Positions 1 to 13,656 are shown, counted from the stretch's first letter. The stretch: 64,000 bases of DNA from Pantoea wallisii (GCF_002095485.1 NZ_MLFS01000006.1:60294-124293); one strand, 5' to 3'. The notes: generated by a model not told the origin, from the letters alone. A program made the numbers and translations.

Positions 1-353
1 GCCGCTGACGAGGCGTAAAGGAAAGGAATGCTGCGATCAAGGCAGAAGTGCAGCAGATCTTTGGAGTACTGATAGTTGTTATCCATCATGTACTTGCCGT
101 CCCACTCGGTGGTCGCTGAGCAGGCACCTTCGTGGAATACCGCCTCAATTGGCCCCAGATCTTCACCCGACATGATGTAGGTGAGGAACTCCTCTTTATC
201 CATGTAATCCGCGATGTCCAGATCCGCCAGGTTCACGAATTTGGTGCCATCTTTCAGATTATCCACGACCAGAATGTCAGTGTGACCGCGATCGTTCAGC
301 GCTTTAACAATGTTGCTGCCGATCATGCCAGCGCCACCGGTTACGATAATCAT
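1..353 (-). CDS. hldD: ADP-L-glycero-D-manno-heptose-6-epimerase, N-terminal part (gene runs off the left edge)
   Basis: HldD interconverts ADP-D- and ADP-L-glycero-manno-heptose, the sugar donor for the LPS inner core; it is a cytosolic NADP-dependent short-chain dehydrogenase/reductase. About 117 N-terminal residues are visible, opening with [14 protein letters not shown], the Rossmann GxxGxxG dinucleotide-binding loop, followed by [11 protein letters not shown] and the [16 protein letters not shown] stretch typical of the family. The catalytic Tyr/Lys lie beyond the window edge. The ATG is at 351-353. It is divergent from kbl across about 230 bp, as in E. coli apart from the missing htrL. 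hldD normally leads an operon with waaF and waaC, which would lie outside to the left. Confidence 0.95.
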   Translation of the reverse strand, partial: MIIVTGGAGMIGSNIVKALNDRGHTDILVVDNLKDGTKFVNLADLDIADYMDKEEFLTYIMSGEDLGPIEAVFHEGACSATTEWDGKYMMDNNYQYSKDLLHFCLDRSIPFLYASSA

Positions 354-585
354 ATGCTTAGCCTTTAAACAGTGAGAGGTGAAACAGGCCGTTCCACGCA
401 CGAATGCCTGTCATCATAACATTTCAGCCAGATGCAGACAGCCAGATGACGCCGATAGCGCTGCACAAATCCTGTTCGCTACGTGAACTATGCTGCAAAA
501 CGGAGATTTGTCTGGCGGAAATATCGTTAATCCGCTTTTTAATCAGTAATATGTGCCAAAATTTTGCTATCAGAGGAGCAGAATC

Positions 586-2822
<2,237 letters not shown>

Positions 2823-2833
2823 GACCGGACGAT

Positions 2834-2858
2834 AAGGTCGCAGCGAGTCTGCGGCCTT
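2834..2858. terminator. Hairpin between convergent tdh and the GT4 gene
   Basis: A 10-bp stem (AAGGTCGCAG with CTGCGGCCTT, one G-T pair) around a 5-nt loop, just after the tdh stop and between convergent genes. There is no clean T-tract on either side, so it is a possible bidirectional transcription end, not a textbook intrinsic terminator. Confidence 0.45.
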
Positions 2859-2883
2859 CTCTATCGTAATGTTCCGCCAGACG

Positions 2884-3993
2884 CTACTCCACTAACGCCA
2901 GATACTTCTGGCAAATTTCCCGGGTATCAAAAGCGGCAAAATCCGCAGCACTAAACTGCGGCGGGTGCCGATAAATCTCTTGCATCGTCTCCGCCAGCGA
3001 TTGCGGGTTCAGATCCGCCAGTCCGCGCGCCAGATCTCCCTGCAGCAACCACTGTGGGCCGCCCGGGCAGCGTGTACTCACTACCGGCGTACCGCACAGC
3101 ATGGCCTCAATCAGCACATTACCGAAACCTTCACTGTCCGAGCTCACCACCAGCATTTTTGCCCGACTAATCCACGCATACGGGTTTTGCGTGAATCCCT
3201 GAAAAATGACCCGTTCGGCAATGCCAAGCTCCTGCGCCAGCGCCTCAAGCGCTGCTTTGCGCGCTACCGAGCCCTGGCCCAGTAGCACCAGCGGTTCGGG
3301 AAGATTGCTCAGCGCATAGGCTTTCAGCAGACGATCGTGTCGCTTGGTCTCATGAAAACGCCCGACGTGCACCAGAAAGCCAGACGGCGGTACATCAGCG
3401 GGTTCTGCCGCCAGCTGCCGGATCTGCGCTACGTCAAACGGATTACCAATCACTGCCTCACGCGCCAGCGTGACAGTAAAGGCACGTTTCAAATCATCCA
3501 GCACCGCAGGCGAGACGCCAATCACATTCCGCCCCTGATATACCTGATGAATTTTGCGCGCCTTCAGCCAGCGCGAAAGGCCGGTTCGATGCCCCAGATA
3601 AGAGGGCGAAAACACGCCATGCAGGCAAAACCAGGTTTTACGCGCAGGCAGCGCGCGGCAACGCCGTACGATACGGTCCGTTTTGTGCAGATGTGAAACC
3701 ACTAAATCAAACGCACCTGCCGCCGCCTCCGCCTGACGTACGGCCCGCGCCAGTAATCCGGCACGACGACTGAGCTCCGTGAGCTTGCGCCACGGCTTGC
3801 GGTTAGTATCAGCAATGACCTGGTAATCGACGCCCGCCGGCAGCGGGTACTCACAAACATTTCGCAACGAAAACAACGAAACCCGATGCCCCAGCGCCAG
3901 CATACCGGCGACTAAGGTCAGCACCACTTTCTCTGCGCCACCGCCCGGCAGTCCATCAATCACCATCAGTATGCGTTTTGACAACTTGTCCAT
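2884..3993 (-). CDS. GT4-family glycosyltransferase, candidate LPS-core GlcNAc transferase (WabH-like)
   Basis: 369-aa GT-B glycosyltransferase of family GT4. The N-terminus has the acceptor-side glycine-rich loop DGLPGGGAEKVVL. The C-terminal half has the donor-binding signature DSEGFGNVLIEAMLCGTPVV (the E-x7-E motif), plus VHVGRFHETKRHDRLLKAY-like sequence in the middle. It probably adds a sugar to the LPS core on the cytoplasmic face of the inner membrane. It faces away from a WabN-like deacetylase and sits in the core cluster. In Klebsiella, WabH (GlcNAc transfer) and WabN (deacetylation) act in sequence, so WabH is my best guess from context and general similarity. A different hexose donor is equally possible on sequence alone. 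Confidence 0.7.
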   Translation of the reverse strand: MDKLSKRILMVIDGLPGGGAEKVVLTLVAGMLALGHRVSLFSLRNVCEYPLPAGVDYQVIADTNRKPWRKLTELSRRAGLLARAVRQAEAAAGAFDLVVSHLHKTDRIVRRCRALPARKTWFCLHGVFSPSYLGHRTGLSRWLKARKIHQVYQGRNVIGVSPAVLDDLKRAFTVTLAREAVIGNPFDVAQIRQLAAEPADVPPSGFLVHVGRFHETKRHDRLLKAYALSNLPEPLVLLGQGSVARKAALEALAQELGIAERVIFQGFTQNPYAWISRAKMLVVSSDSEGFGNVLIEAMLCGTPVVSTRCPGGPQWLLQGDLARGLADLNPQSLAETMQEIYRHPPQFSAADFAAFDTREICQKYLALVE

Positions 3994-4149
3994 CCTGTCT
4001 CACTGAAAAGGTCTATTCAACGTCGTGAATCTTAACGTAGTCGGGCACGAAAACCGACGCCTGAGGAGGTGATTTTCGCCCGCCGACAGCAATTGCGTCA
4101 CTGAGGGGCAGAGCGTAACATTGCGTTTTTCTGGCTTCAGGCGGCAATC

Positions 4150-5121
4150 ATGACCCGGCATGCATTCCTTATTACCATAGATACCGAAGGTGACAACCTC
4201 TGGCGCAATCATCGCACTATTACCACTGAAAACACCCATTTTCTGCCGCGTTTTCAGGCGCTGTGTGAGCGCTATGGTTTTAAACCGACCTGGCTGACCA
4301 ACTATGAAATGGCCAGCGATCCGGCATTCGTCGAGTTCGGTAACGATGTGATCGCCCGTAAGCAGGGGGAAATTGGCATGCATCTGCACGCCTGGAACAG
4401 CCCGCCGGAAGCCCCGCTTACCGATGATGACTGGCGCTGGCAGCCCTTTCTCATTGAGTACCCGGATACGGTACTGCGCGACAAAGTGCGCTACATGACC
4501 GATCTGCTGGAAGATAAGTTCCAGACAAAGATGCTCAGCCATCGCGCCGGGCGCTGGGCATTTGATGAGCGCTATGCAGCGATCCTGACTGAGCTGGGTT
4601 ATCAGGTAGATTGCTCGGTCACGCCGCGCGTAAACTGGTCTTTCACCCGTGGCGCCCCCGAGGGCAAGGGCGGCACGGATTACACGCACTTCCCCCATAA
4701 ACCCTATTTTATTGACCCACAGGATATCTCTCGCAGCGGTACATCATCACTGCTGGAGATCCCCATGAGCATCCAGTACAAATATTCGCCGTTCATGAAC
4801 ACGGTGAAACAGGGCCTTTATCGCCTGCGCGGCAAGCAGAAAAGCCCTGCGGTGCACTGGCTGCGTCCGTCTGGCGGAAATCTGGCGGATATGCAGCGCG
4901 TCGTTGAGATGTCGCTGGCGGAAGGGCAGGATTACACCGAATTTATGCTGCACAGCTCTGAGTTTATGCCGGACGGCAGCCCAACGTTTAAAAACGCGCG
5001 TGATATTGAGCAGCTTTATGAGGACCTCGAGGCGCTCTTTGCCTGGCTAGCGCCACGCTTTGTCGGCCAGACGCTGGCTGAATATCACGACAGCTTCAGG
5101 CAGCGCTGCTCGCTGCGCTGA
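4150..5121 (+). CDS. wabN: Polysaccharide deacetylase-like protein, probably the LPS-core GlcNAc deacetylase WabN
   Basis: 323 aa, with the NodB/polysaccharide-deacetylase pattern: FLITIDTEGD (motif 1 Asp) at residues 5-14, GEIGMHLHAWN (H-x-H metal site) near residue 78, and the LSHRAGRWAFD motif near residue 115. In Klebsiella, WabN removes the acetyl group from a core GlcNAc to give GlcN. The same role is inferred here from length, fold and position next to a GT4 gene and wabG/waaQ. The ATG at 4150 has AGGCGG upstream. The 3' end overlaps the convergent GT9 gene by 26 bp. Confidence 0.7.
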   Translation: MTRHAFLITIDTEGDNLWRNHRTITTENTHFLPRFQALCERYGFKPTWLTNYEMASDPAFVEFGNDVIARKQGEIGMHLHAWNSPPEAPLTDDDWRWQPFLIEYPDTVLRDKVRYMTDLLEDKFQTKMLSHRAGRWAFDERYAAILTELGYQVDCSVTPRVNWSFTRGAPEGKGGTDYTHFPHKPYFIDPQDISRSGTSSLLEIPMSIQYKYSPFMNTVKQGLYRLRGKQKSPAVHWLRPSGGNLADMQRVVEMSLAEGQDYTEFMLHSSEFMPDGSPTFKNARDIEQLYEDLEALFAWLAPRFVGQTLAEYHDSFRQRCSLR

Positions 5122-6126
5122 GCCGCTGCCATGCCTGCCAGACCGTCTCCGGTGGAATATCACAACATTCGCCGGAAGCGGTCTGCATGATTTGATAATC
5201 CCCCGACCACGGATGCCACAGGCTGGCATTGGTATCACCGAAAAATACTACCTGCTTTTTATGCAATCCGGCGGCGAGGTGCATCTGGCCACCATCGCTG
5301 CACAGAATCTGCTCGCAGCAGTAAAATCCCGCCATAACTTCACGTACCGAGCTGTCGGGTAGCGTGCCACGCGCGGTGAGTTCACCAACTGCATCAGCTC
5401 ATCGGCACGCGTACCATCGCCTTTGTCATGTGGATCAAGCGTGCCCTGCGGCGACCAGAACACCAGTACGCGCGCCTGTTCATCCTCCAGCAGCCGGGTA
5501 ATAAACGCCGCATAATAGGCCAGCGGCCAGCGGCGCTTTGGGCTGCGGCTACTGATGTGCACGCCATAAACGCAGCCCGGCGTGGGAAACGCGCTGGCAA
5601 CGCGCTGCTTTGCCGCCGCACATTCGGCATCAGACAAGTAGAGCCGGAGGGGCGGTACATCGGGAACATCATCGGTAAGTGCCGAGAGATAAGAGTACGT
5701 GTGTTCAACCTGATGGTTACCGCGAAAATCGCTTTTCCGGAAGGGACGTTCAAGCTGCGCATCGGGCAGGGCAGAACCGATAATGTTGCGTGCACCGGCC
5801 AGTTTTGCCAGCCGCAGGCTATATTTGCAGGGAACAGGGTTCGCCAGAATGGTGGCATCAAAATGGGTTTGCCGCAGCGCCAGCATGATTTTCAGGCGCT
5901 GCCAGTAAACGCCTAAGGCCGTTTCATGTGTCGCCCGGTGCTTCGCTTTCTTGTAAACAAATAGCCGATCCACATGCGGATTGTGCTGCACCACATCTTC
6001 TGCAATTTTATTTACCAGCAGAGTGAGCTTCGCATCAGGAAAGGTGCGTTTCAAACCTTCCAGTAATGGTGTGGTACACACCATGTCACCAATATTGTCG
6101 CGTCTGATGACGAGGATATTTTTCAT
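5096..6126 (-). pseudogene. GT9 heptosyltransferase-family protein, frame broken by one base near 5385
   Basis: Reads as a GT9 (ADP-heptose:LPS heptosyltransferase) protein: MKNILVIRRDNIGDMVCTTP at the start, then HISSRSPKRRWPLAYYAAF in the C-terminal domain. At about residue 247 the frame shifts. The family motif LCSDGGQMHLAAGLHKKQV continues in the next frame, down to a stop at 5096. One extra G in the run at 5385-5386 (TTGG to TTGGG) joins both parts through QLGELTARGTL into a 343-aa protein of normal length. So this is either a recent single-base deletion or a homopolymer read error. As written, the product would end at 5248 with an aberrant tail. The acceptor is unknown; by context it is a core heptose or an accessory sugar. 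The ATG at 6126 has only a weak ribosome site. Confidence 0.8.
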
Positions 6127-6299
6127 GTTATGTTCCGCGAAAGTGACCCGGGTTGCCTGAAACGTTTCAGACAAAGCCTGAAAGTTACAAAAAAGCGAGT
6201 GTGCTACCGACTTTTGACCATTAATGTGCAAAAAGTTCTGAATCAGCTGGCAATAATTCAGCCAGAAATTTATTAAAAAATGATTAATCCTGCTGAGCT

Positions 6300-7289
6300 A
6301 TGTCATCTAATGTTCCCCTGCTCTCGATCATCACGCCGATGTTTAATGCCGGTGCAATGTTTGAGACATTTATGCAGTCGCTGCTGGCGCAAACCCTGAC
6401 GTCGCTTGAGATCATCATCGTCGATGATGGCTCTACCGATGGCTCCGGTGCGCGTGCCGATGAGTATGCGCAGCGCTATCCGCACATTCAGGTTATCCAT
6501 CAGGCTAACGGTGGCGTCTCACGCGCGCGCAACGCCGGGCTGGCGGCGGCCCGGGGCAAATACGTCACGTTTCCGGATGCTGACGATACGCTGGATGCGG
6601 AGATGTATCAGACGCTGACCGAAATGGCAGAGCGCGATAATCTTGATGTTGCCCAGTGCAACGCTGAGTGGTTTTTTCAGGCCAGCCAGAGCACCAAACC
6701 GCTCATTCCGCTTGAGCGCCTGACCAGCACAGGCGTGCTTAGTGGCCCGGACTGGCTCAATCAGGCGCTGCAAACGCATCGATACATGCATGTTGTCTGG
6801 CTGGGGATTTATCGCCGGGCGCTGATAGATAGGATTAACCTGCGTTTTGAGCCGGGCCTGCATCATCAGGACATCCCGTGGACCACCGAACTGATGCTCA
6901 ACGCACAAAGAGTGCGCTATACCGACCGCATGCTGTATCGCTATTACCTGCATGATGCTTCAATCAGCAATCGCAAACGCACCGGCCAGCGTAATGTGGA
7001 GTATCAGCGTCACTACCTGAAAATTGCGCAGATGCTGGAGGAGATCAACACGCGCTACCGCCATGTCGTGAAAATCTATCCCTCCTTTCACTATCAGGTG
7101 ACGCGGGAAGCGCTGAGCGTCTGCCATTCGATCCGCCGTGAGCCGGACGCCGACGCACGCCGGGCAATGATCGCTGAACTCTTCGCCACACAAACTCATA
7201 AGCGCATGCTGCGCAACGCCCGGGGCATCCGTCAGTGGTATCAACTGCTGCTATGGCTGAGCCGCCTGTATCGCTGGCGCAACAAATAA
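6300..7289 (+). CDS. waaH: LPS-core glycosyltransferase WaaH (YibD), family GT2
   Basis: 329-aa GT2 (GT-A fold) transferase: LLSIITPMFNAGAMFETFMQ at the N-terminus, nucleotide-binding EIIIVDDGSTDGS, and the metal-binding DXD-like FPDADDTLD near residue 98. The stretches DVAQCNAEWF, STGVLSGPDWL and GLHHQDIPWTTE match E. coli YibD/WaaH, which transfers glucuronic acid to heptose III of the core. E. coli yibD also lies beside tdh-kbl, which supports orthology. In E. coli it is induced by phosphate starvation via PhoB. I looked for a Pho box in 6130-6299 and saw no convincing one. The ribosome site is weak. Confidence 0.85.
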   Translation: MSSNVPLLSIITPMFNAGAMFETFMQSLLAQTLTSLEIIIVDDGSTDGSGARADEYAQRYPHIQVIHQANGGVSRARNAGLAAARGKYVTFPDADDTLDAEMYQTLTEMAERDNLDVAQCNAEWFFQASQSTKPLIPLERLTSTGVLSGPDWLNQALQTHRYMHVVWLGIYRRALIDRINLRFEPGLHHQDIPWTTELMLNAQRVRYTDRMLYRYYLHDASISNRKRTGQRNVEYQRHYLKIAQMLEEINTRYRHVVKIYPSFHYQVTREALSVCHSIRREPDADARRAMIAELFATQTHKRMLRNARGIRQWYQLLLWLSRLYRWRNK

Positions 7290-7362
7290 GCGCCAGGCCC
7301 GGCTTTCACCCCTCAGGGGTTTGCCCTACAATCAGCTCACTGAATTTTGAGATCATTTGAGT

Positions 7363-8439
7363 ATGGCAAGCCCGATTCCAGCCCAATTCGTACCGCAAAA
7401 TATTCTGCTGATAAAGCTGCGCCACCATGGCGATATGCTGCTGACCACGCCGGTCATCAATGCCCTGCGCCAGCGCTATCCGCAGGCCAATATTGATGTG
7501 CTGCTATATAAAGAGACGCGCCCGATGCTGGAAGCGCATCCGGCGATTCGTCAGTTGCATATCATTGACCGTAACTGGAAAAAAGAGGGCGGCTGGCAGA
7601 AGTTCCGCCATGAAATGGCGCTGATTAGCGCCGTTCGCGCCTGCCGCTATGACGTGGTCATTAATCTTGCCGACCAGTGGCGCAGTGCCATTATCACTGG
7701 CCTGTCGGGCGCCCCGGTGCGTATCGGCTTCGCCTTTGCGAAACGTGATAACGCGTTCTGGCGCTGGTGTCACAACCAGCAGGTGCCCACTACCGATCAT
7801 CACTCGCTTCATACCGTTGAACAGAACATGAGCGCGCTGTTGCCGCTTGGCATCTCTGCCGACGGAGCCAAAGCGTCGATGCACTTCAGCGAACCCGACC
7901 GGCAAAAAGTTCAGCAGCTGCTGTCTGAAGCCCACATCAACGGCCCCTTTGTGGTGTTGCAGCCAACATCACGCTGGGTATTCAAATGCTGGGAAGATGA
8001 GAAGATGGCGCAGCTGATCGATGCGCTGGCTGCCGGCGGGCACACGCTCGTTCTGACCGCCGCGCCCGACCCGCATGAGATGGCGATGATCCGCCATATT
8101 CAATCGCTGTGCCGCAGCCCGAATGTGATCTCGCTGGCGGGCCAGCTCTCTCTGCCGCAGCTGGCGGCATTGATTGATGCTGCACAGCTGTTTATCGGGG
8201 TAGACTCGGCGCCGATGCACATGGCAGCCGCGCTGGATACGCCATGCCTTGCGCTGTTCGGCCCGACCAAGCTGCAGCACTGGCGTCCCTGGGGCGACAA
8301 TAACCGCGTGATTTGGGCGGGCGACTACGCCCCGCTGCCCGCACCGGACTCGATTGATACCAAAACCGATCGGCGCTATCTGTCCGCCATTCCGGTTGAG
8401 GATGTGCTTGCCGCCGCAAGGAGCCTTTTGCATGACTAA
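7363..8439 (+). CDS. waaQ: LPS heptosyltransferase III (WaaQ)
   Basis: Adds the branching heptose III to heptose II of the LPS inner core, from ADP-heptose, at the cytoplasmic face of the inner membrane. GT9 family, 358 aa. The opening ILLIKLRHHGDMLLTTPVIN is characteristic of WaaQ. The C-terminal domain has LQPTSRWVFKCWEDEK and the sugar-nucleotide site FIGVDSAPMHMAAALDTPC. The ATG at 7363 is chosen over a TTG six bases upstream. The stop overlaps the start of the next gene by 8 bp, so waaQ-wabG are coupled. A similar waaQ-wabG pairing is known in Klebsiella and Serratia core clusters. Confidence 0.92.
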   Translation: MASPIPAQFVPQNILLIKLRHHGDMLLTTPVINALRQRYPQANIDVLLYKETRPMLEAHPAIRQLHIIDRNWKKEGGWQKFRHEMALISAVRACRYDVVINLADQWRSAIITGLSGAPVRIGFAFAKRDNAFWRWCHNQQVPTTDHHSLHTVEQNMSALLPLGISADGAKASMHFSEPDRQKVQQLLSEAHINGPFVVLQPTSRWVFKCWEDEKMAQLIDALAAGGHTLVLTAAPDPHEMAMIRHIQSLCRSPNVISLAGQLSLPQLAALIDAAQLFIGVDSAPMHMAAALDTPCLALFGPTKLQHWRPWGDNNRVIWAGDYAPLPAPDSIDTKTDRRYLSAIPVEDVLAAARSLLHD

Positions 8440-9565
8440 GTTACGCCTGGCGATTGTCCGGCAGAAGTATCGCCCGGACGGCGGTGCTGAACGCTTTATT
8501 TCACGGGCGCTGGAAGCACTGGACAGCGAGCAGCTCGATCTCAACATCATTACCCGCAGCTGGCAGGGCACGCCAAACCCGGCCTGGCATCTGCACATCT
8601 GCAATCCGGCTAAGCTGGGGCGCATCTCGCGCGAGCGTGGTTTTGCCCGCGCAGCGCGTGCCTGCTGGGAGCGCGAGCAGTTCGATATCGTACAGAGCCA
8701 TGAGCGCATCGCCGGCTGCGATATTTTCCGTGCCGGCGATGGCGTGCATCGCGTGTGGCTGGAGCAGCGCGCGCGCATTGTTTCGCCGTGGCAGCGGTTG
8801 AGCGCCCGTCTCAGCCCGTATCACCGCTATGTTCTGCAGGCTGAAGCGGAGATGTTTAATGCGCCCTCGCTAAAAGCCGTGATCTGTAACTCTGAAATGG
8901 TGAAGCAGGACATTCTGCGCAACTTCACGCTTGAAGCCAGCAAGATCCATGTCATTCACAACGCGATTGATAGCCAGCGTTTTCAGCCTGCAACCGAAGC
9001 GCTGCGCCATGCAGCACGCCAGCAGCTAACGCTGCCGCAGACGGCTACCGTGATGATCTATGTCGGTTCCGGCTTTGAGCGTAAGGGCCTGAAAGCGGCG
9101 ATTGAAGCGGTAGCAAAGAGCGATCGCTACCTGATAGTGGTCGGCCAGGATAAGCAGCTATCTCGCTATCAGCAATTGGCGAACCAGCTCAACTGCCTTG
9201 ACCGTTTGCGCTTTGTGGGCGTGCAGCAGGATGTGCAGCCGTTCTATCACGCCGCCGATGCGCTGCTGCTGCCGACGCTGTACGATCCGTTTCCCAATGT
9301 GGTGCTGGAAGCGATGGCCTGTGGCCTGGCCGTCATCACCAGCACGGGCTGTGGGGGCGCGGAGTTTATCCGGCAGGGTCAGGAGGGATTTGTCTGCGAT
9401 GCACTGGATATCAATGCGTTAAACGAAGCCGTCAGTGCCACACCGGCGCTTTCACAGCACGCCGCGATGGGCGAAGCGGCGCGGCGCAGAGTTGAGCCTT
9501 ACAGCCCGCAACGTCTGGCGCAGGCGCTGACCTCGCTTTACCAGCAGGTGCTGAAAACCGGCTGA
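8432..9565 (+). CDS. wabG: LPS-core glycosyltransferase WabG (galacturonic acid to heptose II)
   Basis: 377-aa GT4 transferase whose start, LRLAIVRQKYRPDGGAERF, is the hallmark of Klebsiella/Serratia WabG. WabG adds a galacturonic acid to L,D-heptose II, giving the core a negative charge in strains that lack core phosphate. Also visible: QSHERIAGCDIFRAGDGVHR, and the GT4 donor site PFPNVVLEAMACGLAVITST (E-x7-E). The true start is the ATG at 8432, with AAGGAG eight bases upstream. The frame is open further upstream inside waaQ but has no ribosome site there. The alternative would be E. coli-type WaaG (glucose to HepII), a distant relative; the N-terminus favours WabG. Confidence 0.85.
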   Translation: MTKLRLAIVRQKYRPDGGAERFISRALEALDSEQLDLNIITRSWQGTPNPAWHLHICNPAKLGRISRERGFARAARACWEREQFDIVQSHERIAGCDIFRAGDGVHRVWLEQRARIVSPWQRLSARLSPYHRYVLQAEAEMFNAPSLKAVICNSEMVKQDILRNFTLEASKIHVIHNAIDSQRFQPATEALRHAARQQLTLPQTATVMIYVGSGFERKGLKAAIEAVAKSDRYLIVVGQDKQLSRYQQLANQLNCLDRLRFVGVQQDVQPFYHAADALLLPTLYDPFPNVVLEAMACGLAVITSTGCGGAEFIRQGQEGFVCDALDINALNEAVSATPALSQHAAMGEAARRRVEPYSPQRLAQALTSLYQQVLKTG

Positions 9566-9650
9566 CGAAGTGGTATGAGCAGAGGGGGGATTTCTGCTAA
9601 TATGCCGCCTTTCATGTGTTTTTTGACGCGATTGTGTCGTAACGGTAACT

Positions 9651-10925
9651 ATGACGACTCTATACACCGCCCTGCTCTATCTGATTCAGCCACTGATCTG
9701 GCTGCGCCTGTGGCTGCGCGGTCGAAAAGCACCGGCCTACCGTAAACGCTGGGCGGAACGCTACGGTTATTGCACCGGTAAAGTGGAGCCGCACGGCATT
9801 GTGCTGCACTCGGTTTCCGTCGGCGAAACCCTGGCTGCTGTGCCACTGGTGCGCGCGCTGCGCCATCGCTATCCAATGCTGCCGATCACCGTCACAACCA
9901 TGACGCCGACCGGCTCTGAACGCGCACAGTCCGCGTTTGGTAAAGACGTGCATCACGTCTATCTGCCCTATGATTTGCCCGGCTCAATTAACCGTTTCCT
10001 TGATACCGTCAACCCACGTCTGGTGATCATCATGGAGACCGAGCTGTGGCCGAATATCATCCGTATTCTGCACCAGCGACAGATTCCCCTGGTTATCGCG
10101 AACGCGCGTCTTTCCGAACGCTCCGCGAAGGGGTACAGCAAGCTTGGCGGCTTTATGCGCGATCTGCTGCAACGCATCACGCTGATTGCCGCGCAGAATG
10201 CCGAAGATGGCGACCGTTTCCTCAGCCTCGGCCTGAAGCGCTCGCATCTGGCCGTCACCGGTAGCCTCAAATTCGATATTTCGGTTACGCCAGAGCTGGC
10301 AGCCCGCGCCGTGACGCTGCGTCGTCAGTGGGCTTCACGTCGTCAGGTGTGGATCGCCACCAGTACCCATGAGGGCGAAGAGGCGATTGTGCTGGATGCG
10401 CATCGCCGCCTGCTACAGCAATTTCCCGATCTGCTGCTGATTCTGGTGCCACGCCATCCTGAACGTTTCAAAGATGCCTGCGATCTGACGCAAAAACGCG
10501 GGTTCAGCTTTACGCTACGCAGCAGCGGTGAGATTCCGTCCAGCGCTACGCAGGTCGTTATTGGCGATACCATGGGTGAGCTGATGCTGCTGTACGGAAT
10601 TGCCGATATCGCCTTTGTTGGCGGCAGCCTGGTTGAACGCGGCGGTCACAATCCGCTGGAGCCGGCGGCGCATGCCATCCCGGTGCTGATGGGCCCGCAT
10701 ATCTGGAACTTCAAAGATATCTGCGCCAAATTACAGCAGGCAGAAGGCCTGATCACCGTAACAGATGAAGCTTCACTGGAGAAAGAGGTCGCCAACCTGC
10801 TGCAGGATGACGACTATCGCCGCTACTACGGCCGTCATGCTGTAGAAGTGCTGCACCAGAATCAGGGCGCGCTTCAGCGTCTGCTTCAGTTACTCGAACC
10901 GCATTTACCGCCACGAGCTCACTAA
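9651..10925 (+). CDS. waaA: 3-deoxy-D-manno-octulosonic acid (Kdo) transferase
   Basis: WaaA (KdtA) adds Kdo residues from CMP-Kdo to lipid IVA, the essential first step of core assembly. 424 aa (E. coli 425), GT30. An N-terminal membrane anchor (residues 3-20) is followed by the LHSVSVGETLAAVPLVRAL motif with the catalytic Glu, then IMETELWPNII and FVGGSLVERGGHNPLEPAA near the C-terminus. The ATG is at 9651, 85 bp after wabG. A GCTAATAT element near 9597 could be a -10 box, but no clear -35 was found. waaE follows after 3 bp, so the two are almost certainly cotranscribed. Confidence 0.97.
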   Translation: MTTLYTALLYLIQPLIWLRLWLRGRKAPAYRKRWAERYGYCTGKVEPHGIVLHSVSVGETLAAVPLVRALRHRYPMLPITVTTMTPTGSERAQSAFGKDVHHVYLPYDLPGSINRFLDTVNPRLVIIMETELWPNIIRILHQRQIPLVIANARLSERSAKGYSKLGGFMRDLLQRITLIAAQNAEDGDRFLSLGLKRSHLAVTGSLKFDISVTPELAARAVTLRRQWASRRQVWIATSTHEGEEAIVLDAHRRLLQQFPDLLLILVPRHPERFKDACDLTQKRGFSFTLRSSGEIPSSATQVVIGDTMGELMLLYGIADIAFVGGSLVERGGHNPLEPAAHAIPVLMGPHIWNFKDICAKLQQAEGLITVTDEASLEKEVANLLQDDDYRRYYGRHAVEVLHQNQGALQRLLQLLEPHLPPRAH

Positions 10926-10928
10926 CGT

Positions 10929-12187
<1,259 letters not shown>

Positions 12188-12997
12188 TCAGTGCTGGCAG
12201 CGCGGACACCAGAATGTACTGCGCTGGCCATGCTTACCGCTGACAATCGGCGTCCCGCAGGCGCGACAGGCTTCACCCGCCCGGCCGTAAACCTGCAGCT
12301 CCTGCGCGAAGTAGCCCGGCTTACCATCAGTCTGCATAAAATCGCGTAGCGTGGTACCGCCCTGCTCAATTGAGCGCAACAATACCGCTTTGATGGTGTT
12401 CGCGAGCAGCTCCGCTTCCTCTTCGCTCAGGCTCTGCGCCGGACGATCGGGCAAGATCCCGGCGGTAAACAGCGACTCGCTGGCGTAAATGTTGCCAACC
12501 CCCACCACCACTTTGTTATCCATCAGCCACTGTTTAATTACTGTGCGTTTGCCACGCGACTTCTCAAACAGCATAGCGCCGTTAAACGCTTCGCTGAGCG
12601 GCTCGGGCCCCAGATGCGCCAGCACGCTGCTGCCCGCCAGGTCAGGCGCCCACAGCCAGGCGCCAAAGCGACGCGGATCGGTGTAGCGCAGCACTTTGCC
12701 GTTACTCATTACCAAATCGACGTGGTCGTGTTTTGCTGCAGGCTGTTCGCCCGGCAAGACGCGCAGGCTGCCGGACATACCCAGGTGGATGATAATCCAG
12801 CCGTGCGGCAACTCCAGCAGCAGATATTTGGCACGACGCTGAACGCTGATAACAGGCTGATCGCTTAGCGTGTGGATTTCATGGGAAACCGGCCAGCGCA
12901 GACGCGGATTGCGCACAATGGCGTGCAGGATGGTTTCACCCACCAGGTGAGGTTCAATACCGCGTCGGCTGGTCTCTACCTCAGGTAATTCAGGCAT
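12188..12997 (-). CDS. mutM: Formamidopyrimidine-DNA glycosylase / AP lyase
   Basis: Removes 8-oxoguanine and formamidopyrimidines from DNA and nicks the site. 269 aa. Begins [18 protein letters not shown]: after Met removal, Pro is the Schiff-base nucleophile and Glu the second catalytic residue. [13 protein letters not shown] carries the conserved Lys, and the C-terminal zinc finger (C-x2-C ... C-x2-C) is CRACGTPIV and [15 protein letters not shown] ribosome site precedes the ATG. It is probably expressed with rpmBG upstream, although a strong terminator lies between. Confidence 0.97.
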   Translation of the reverse strand: MPELPEVETSRRGIEPHLVGETILHAIVRNPRLRWPVSHEIHTLSDQPVISVQRRAKYLLLELPHGWIIIHLGMSGSLRVLPGEQPAAKHDHVDLVMSNGKVLRYTDPRRFGAWLWAPDLAGSSVLAHLGPEPLSEAFNGAMLFEKSRGKRTVIKQWLMDNKVVVGVGNIYASESLFTAGILPDRPAQSLSEEEAELLANTIKAVLLRSIEQGGTTLRDFMQTDGKPGYFAQELQVYGRAGEACRACGTPIVSGKHGQRSTFWCPRCQH

Positions 12998-13024
12998 CTC
13001 ATCTCCTCAACGTCGCGCGGAAAC

Positions 13025-13051
13025 AAAAAACCCGGCCGGAGCCGGGTTTTT
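13025..13051. terminator. Bidirectional intrinsic terminator between mutM and rpmG
   Basis: Perfect GC-rich stem CCCGGC-CGGA-GCCGGG (13031-13046), flanked by an A-tract on the left and a T-tract on the right. It can terminate transcription on either strand; here it ends the rpmB-rpmG transcript (minus strand). Confidence 0.9.
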
Positions 13052-13067
13052 CGCAAGAATACTAAAA

Positions 13068-13238
<171 letters not shown>

Positions 13239-13246
13239 TCAGTTCC

Positions 13247-13504
<258 letters not shown>

Positions 13505-13627
13505 TCAGCTCGAGCTTTAAAAACTAGGTTTTGGCCGCCTCGTCAGGCCTTAGCCCGCCCAGGCGAGTTCCATGTGAACCCGCTAAGCTGGCCCAAACGC
13601 CAAACCCGAGATTCTCAAAGGTGGCGT

Positions 13628-13656
13628 AGTATACGCCGCTCAGCCCGAGTGCTCAA
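13628..13656 (-). promoter_or_regulatory. Sigma-70 promoter for rpmB-rpmG
   Basis: On the minus strand: -35 TTGAGC (13651-13656), 17-bp spacer, -10 TATACT (13628-13633). Spacing is optimal and the GC-rich stretch after the -10 resembles a stringent discriminator. It lies about 145 bp before rpmB. Confidence 0.8.

Noticed and set aside
4000..4698. Long minus-strand open frame (about 230 codons) opposite the WabN-like gene
   Set aside because: Antisense shadow of a GC-rich gene: no ribosome site, composition rich in Arg/His/Cys, and the plus-strand gene is clearly real.
6130..6299. Possible Pho box before waaH
   Set aside because: Searched for two TGTCA-type repeats 11 bp apart; only poor partial matches (CTGGCA, CAGCCA) were present.
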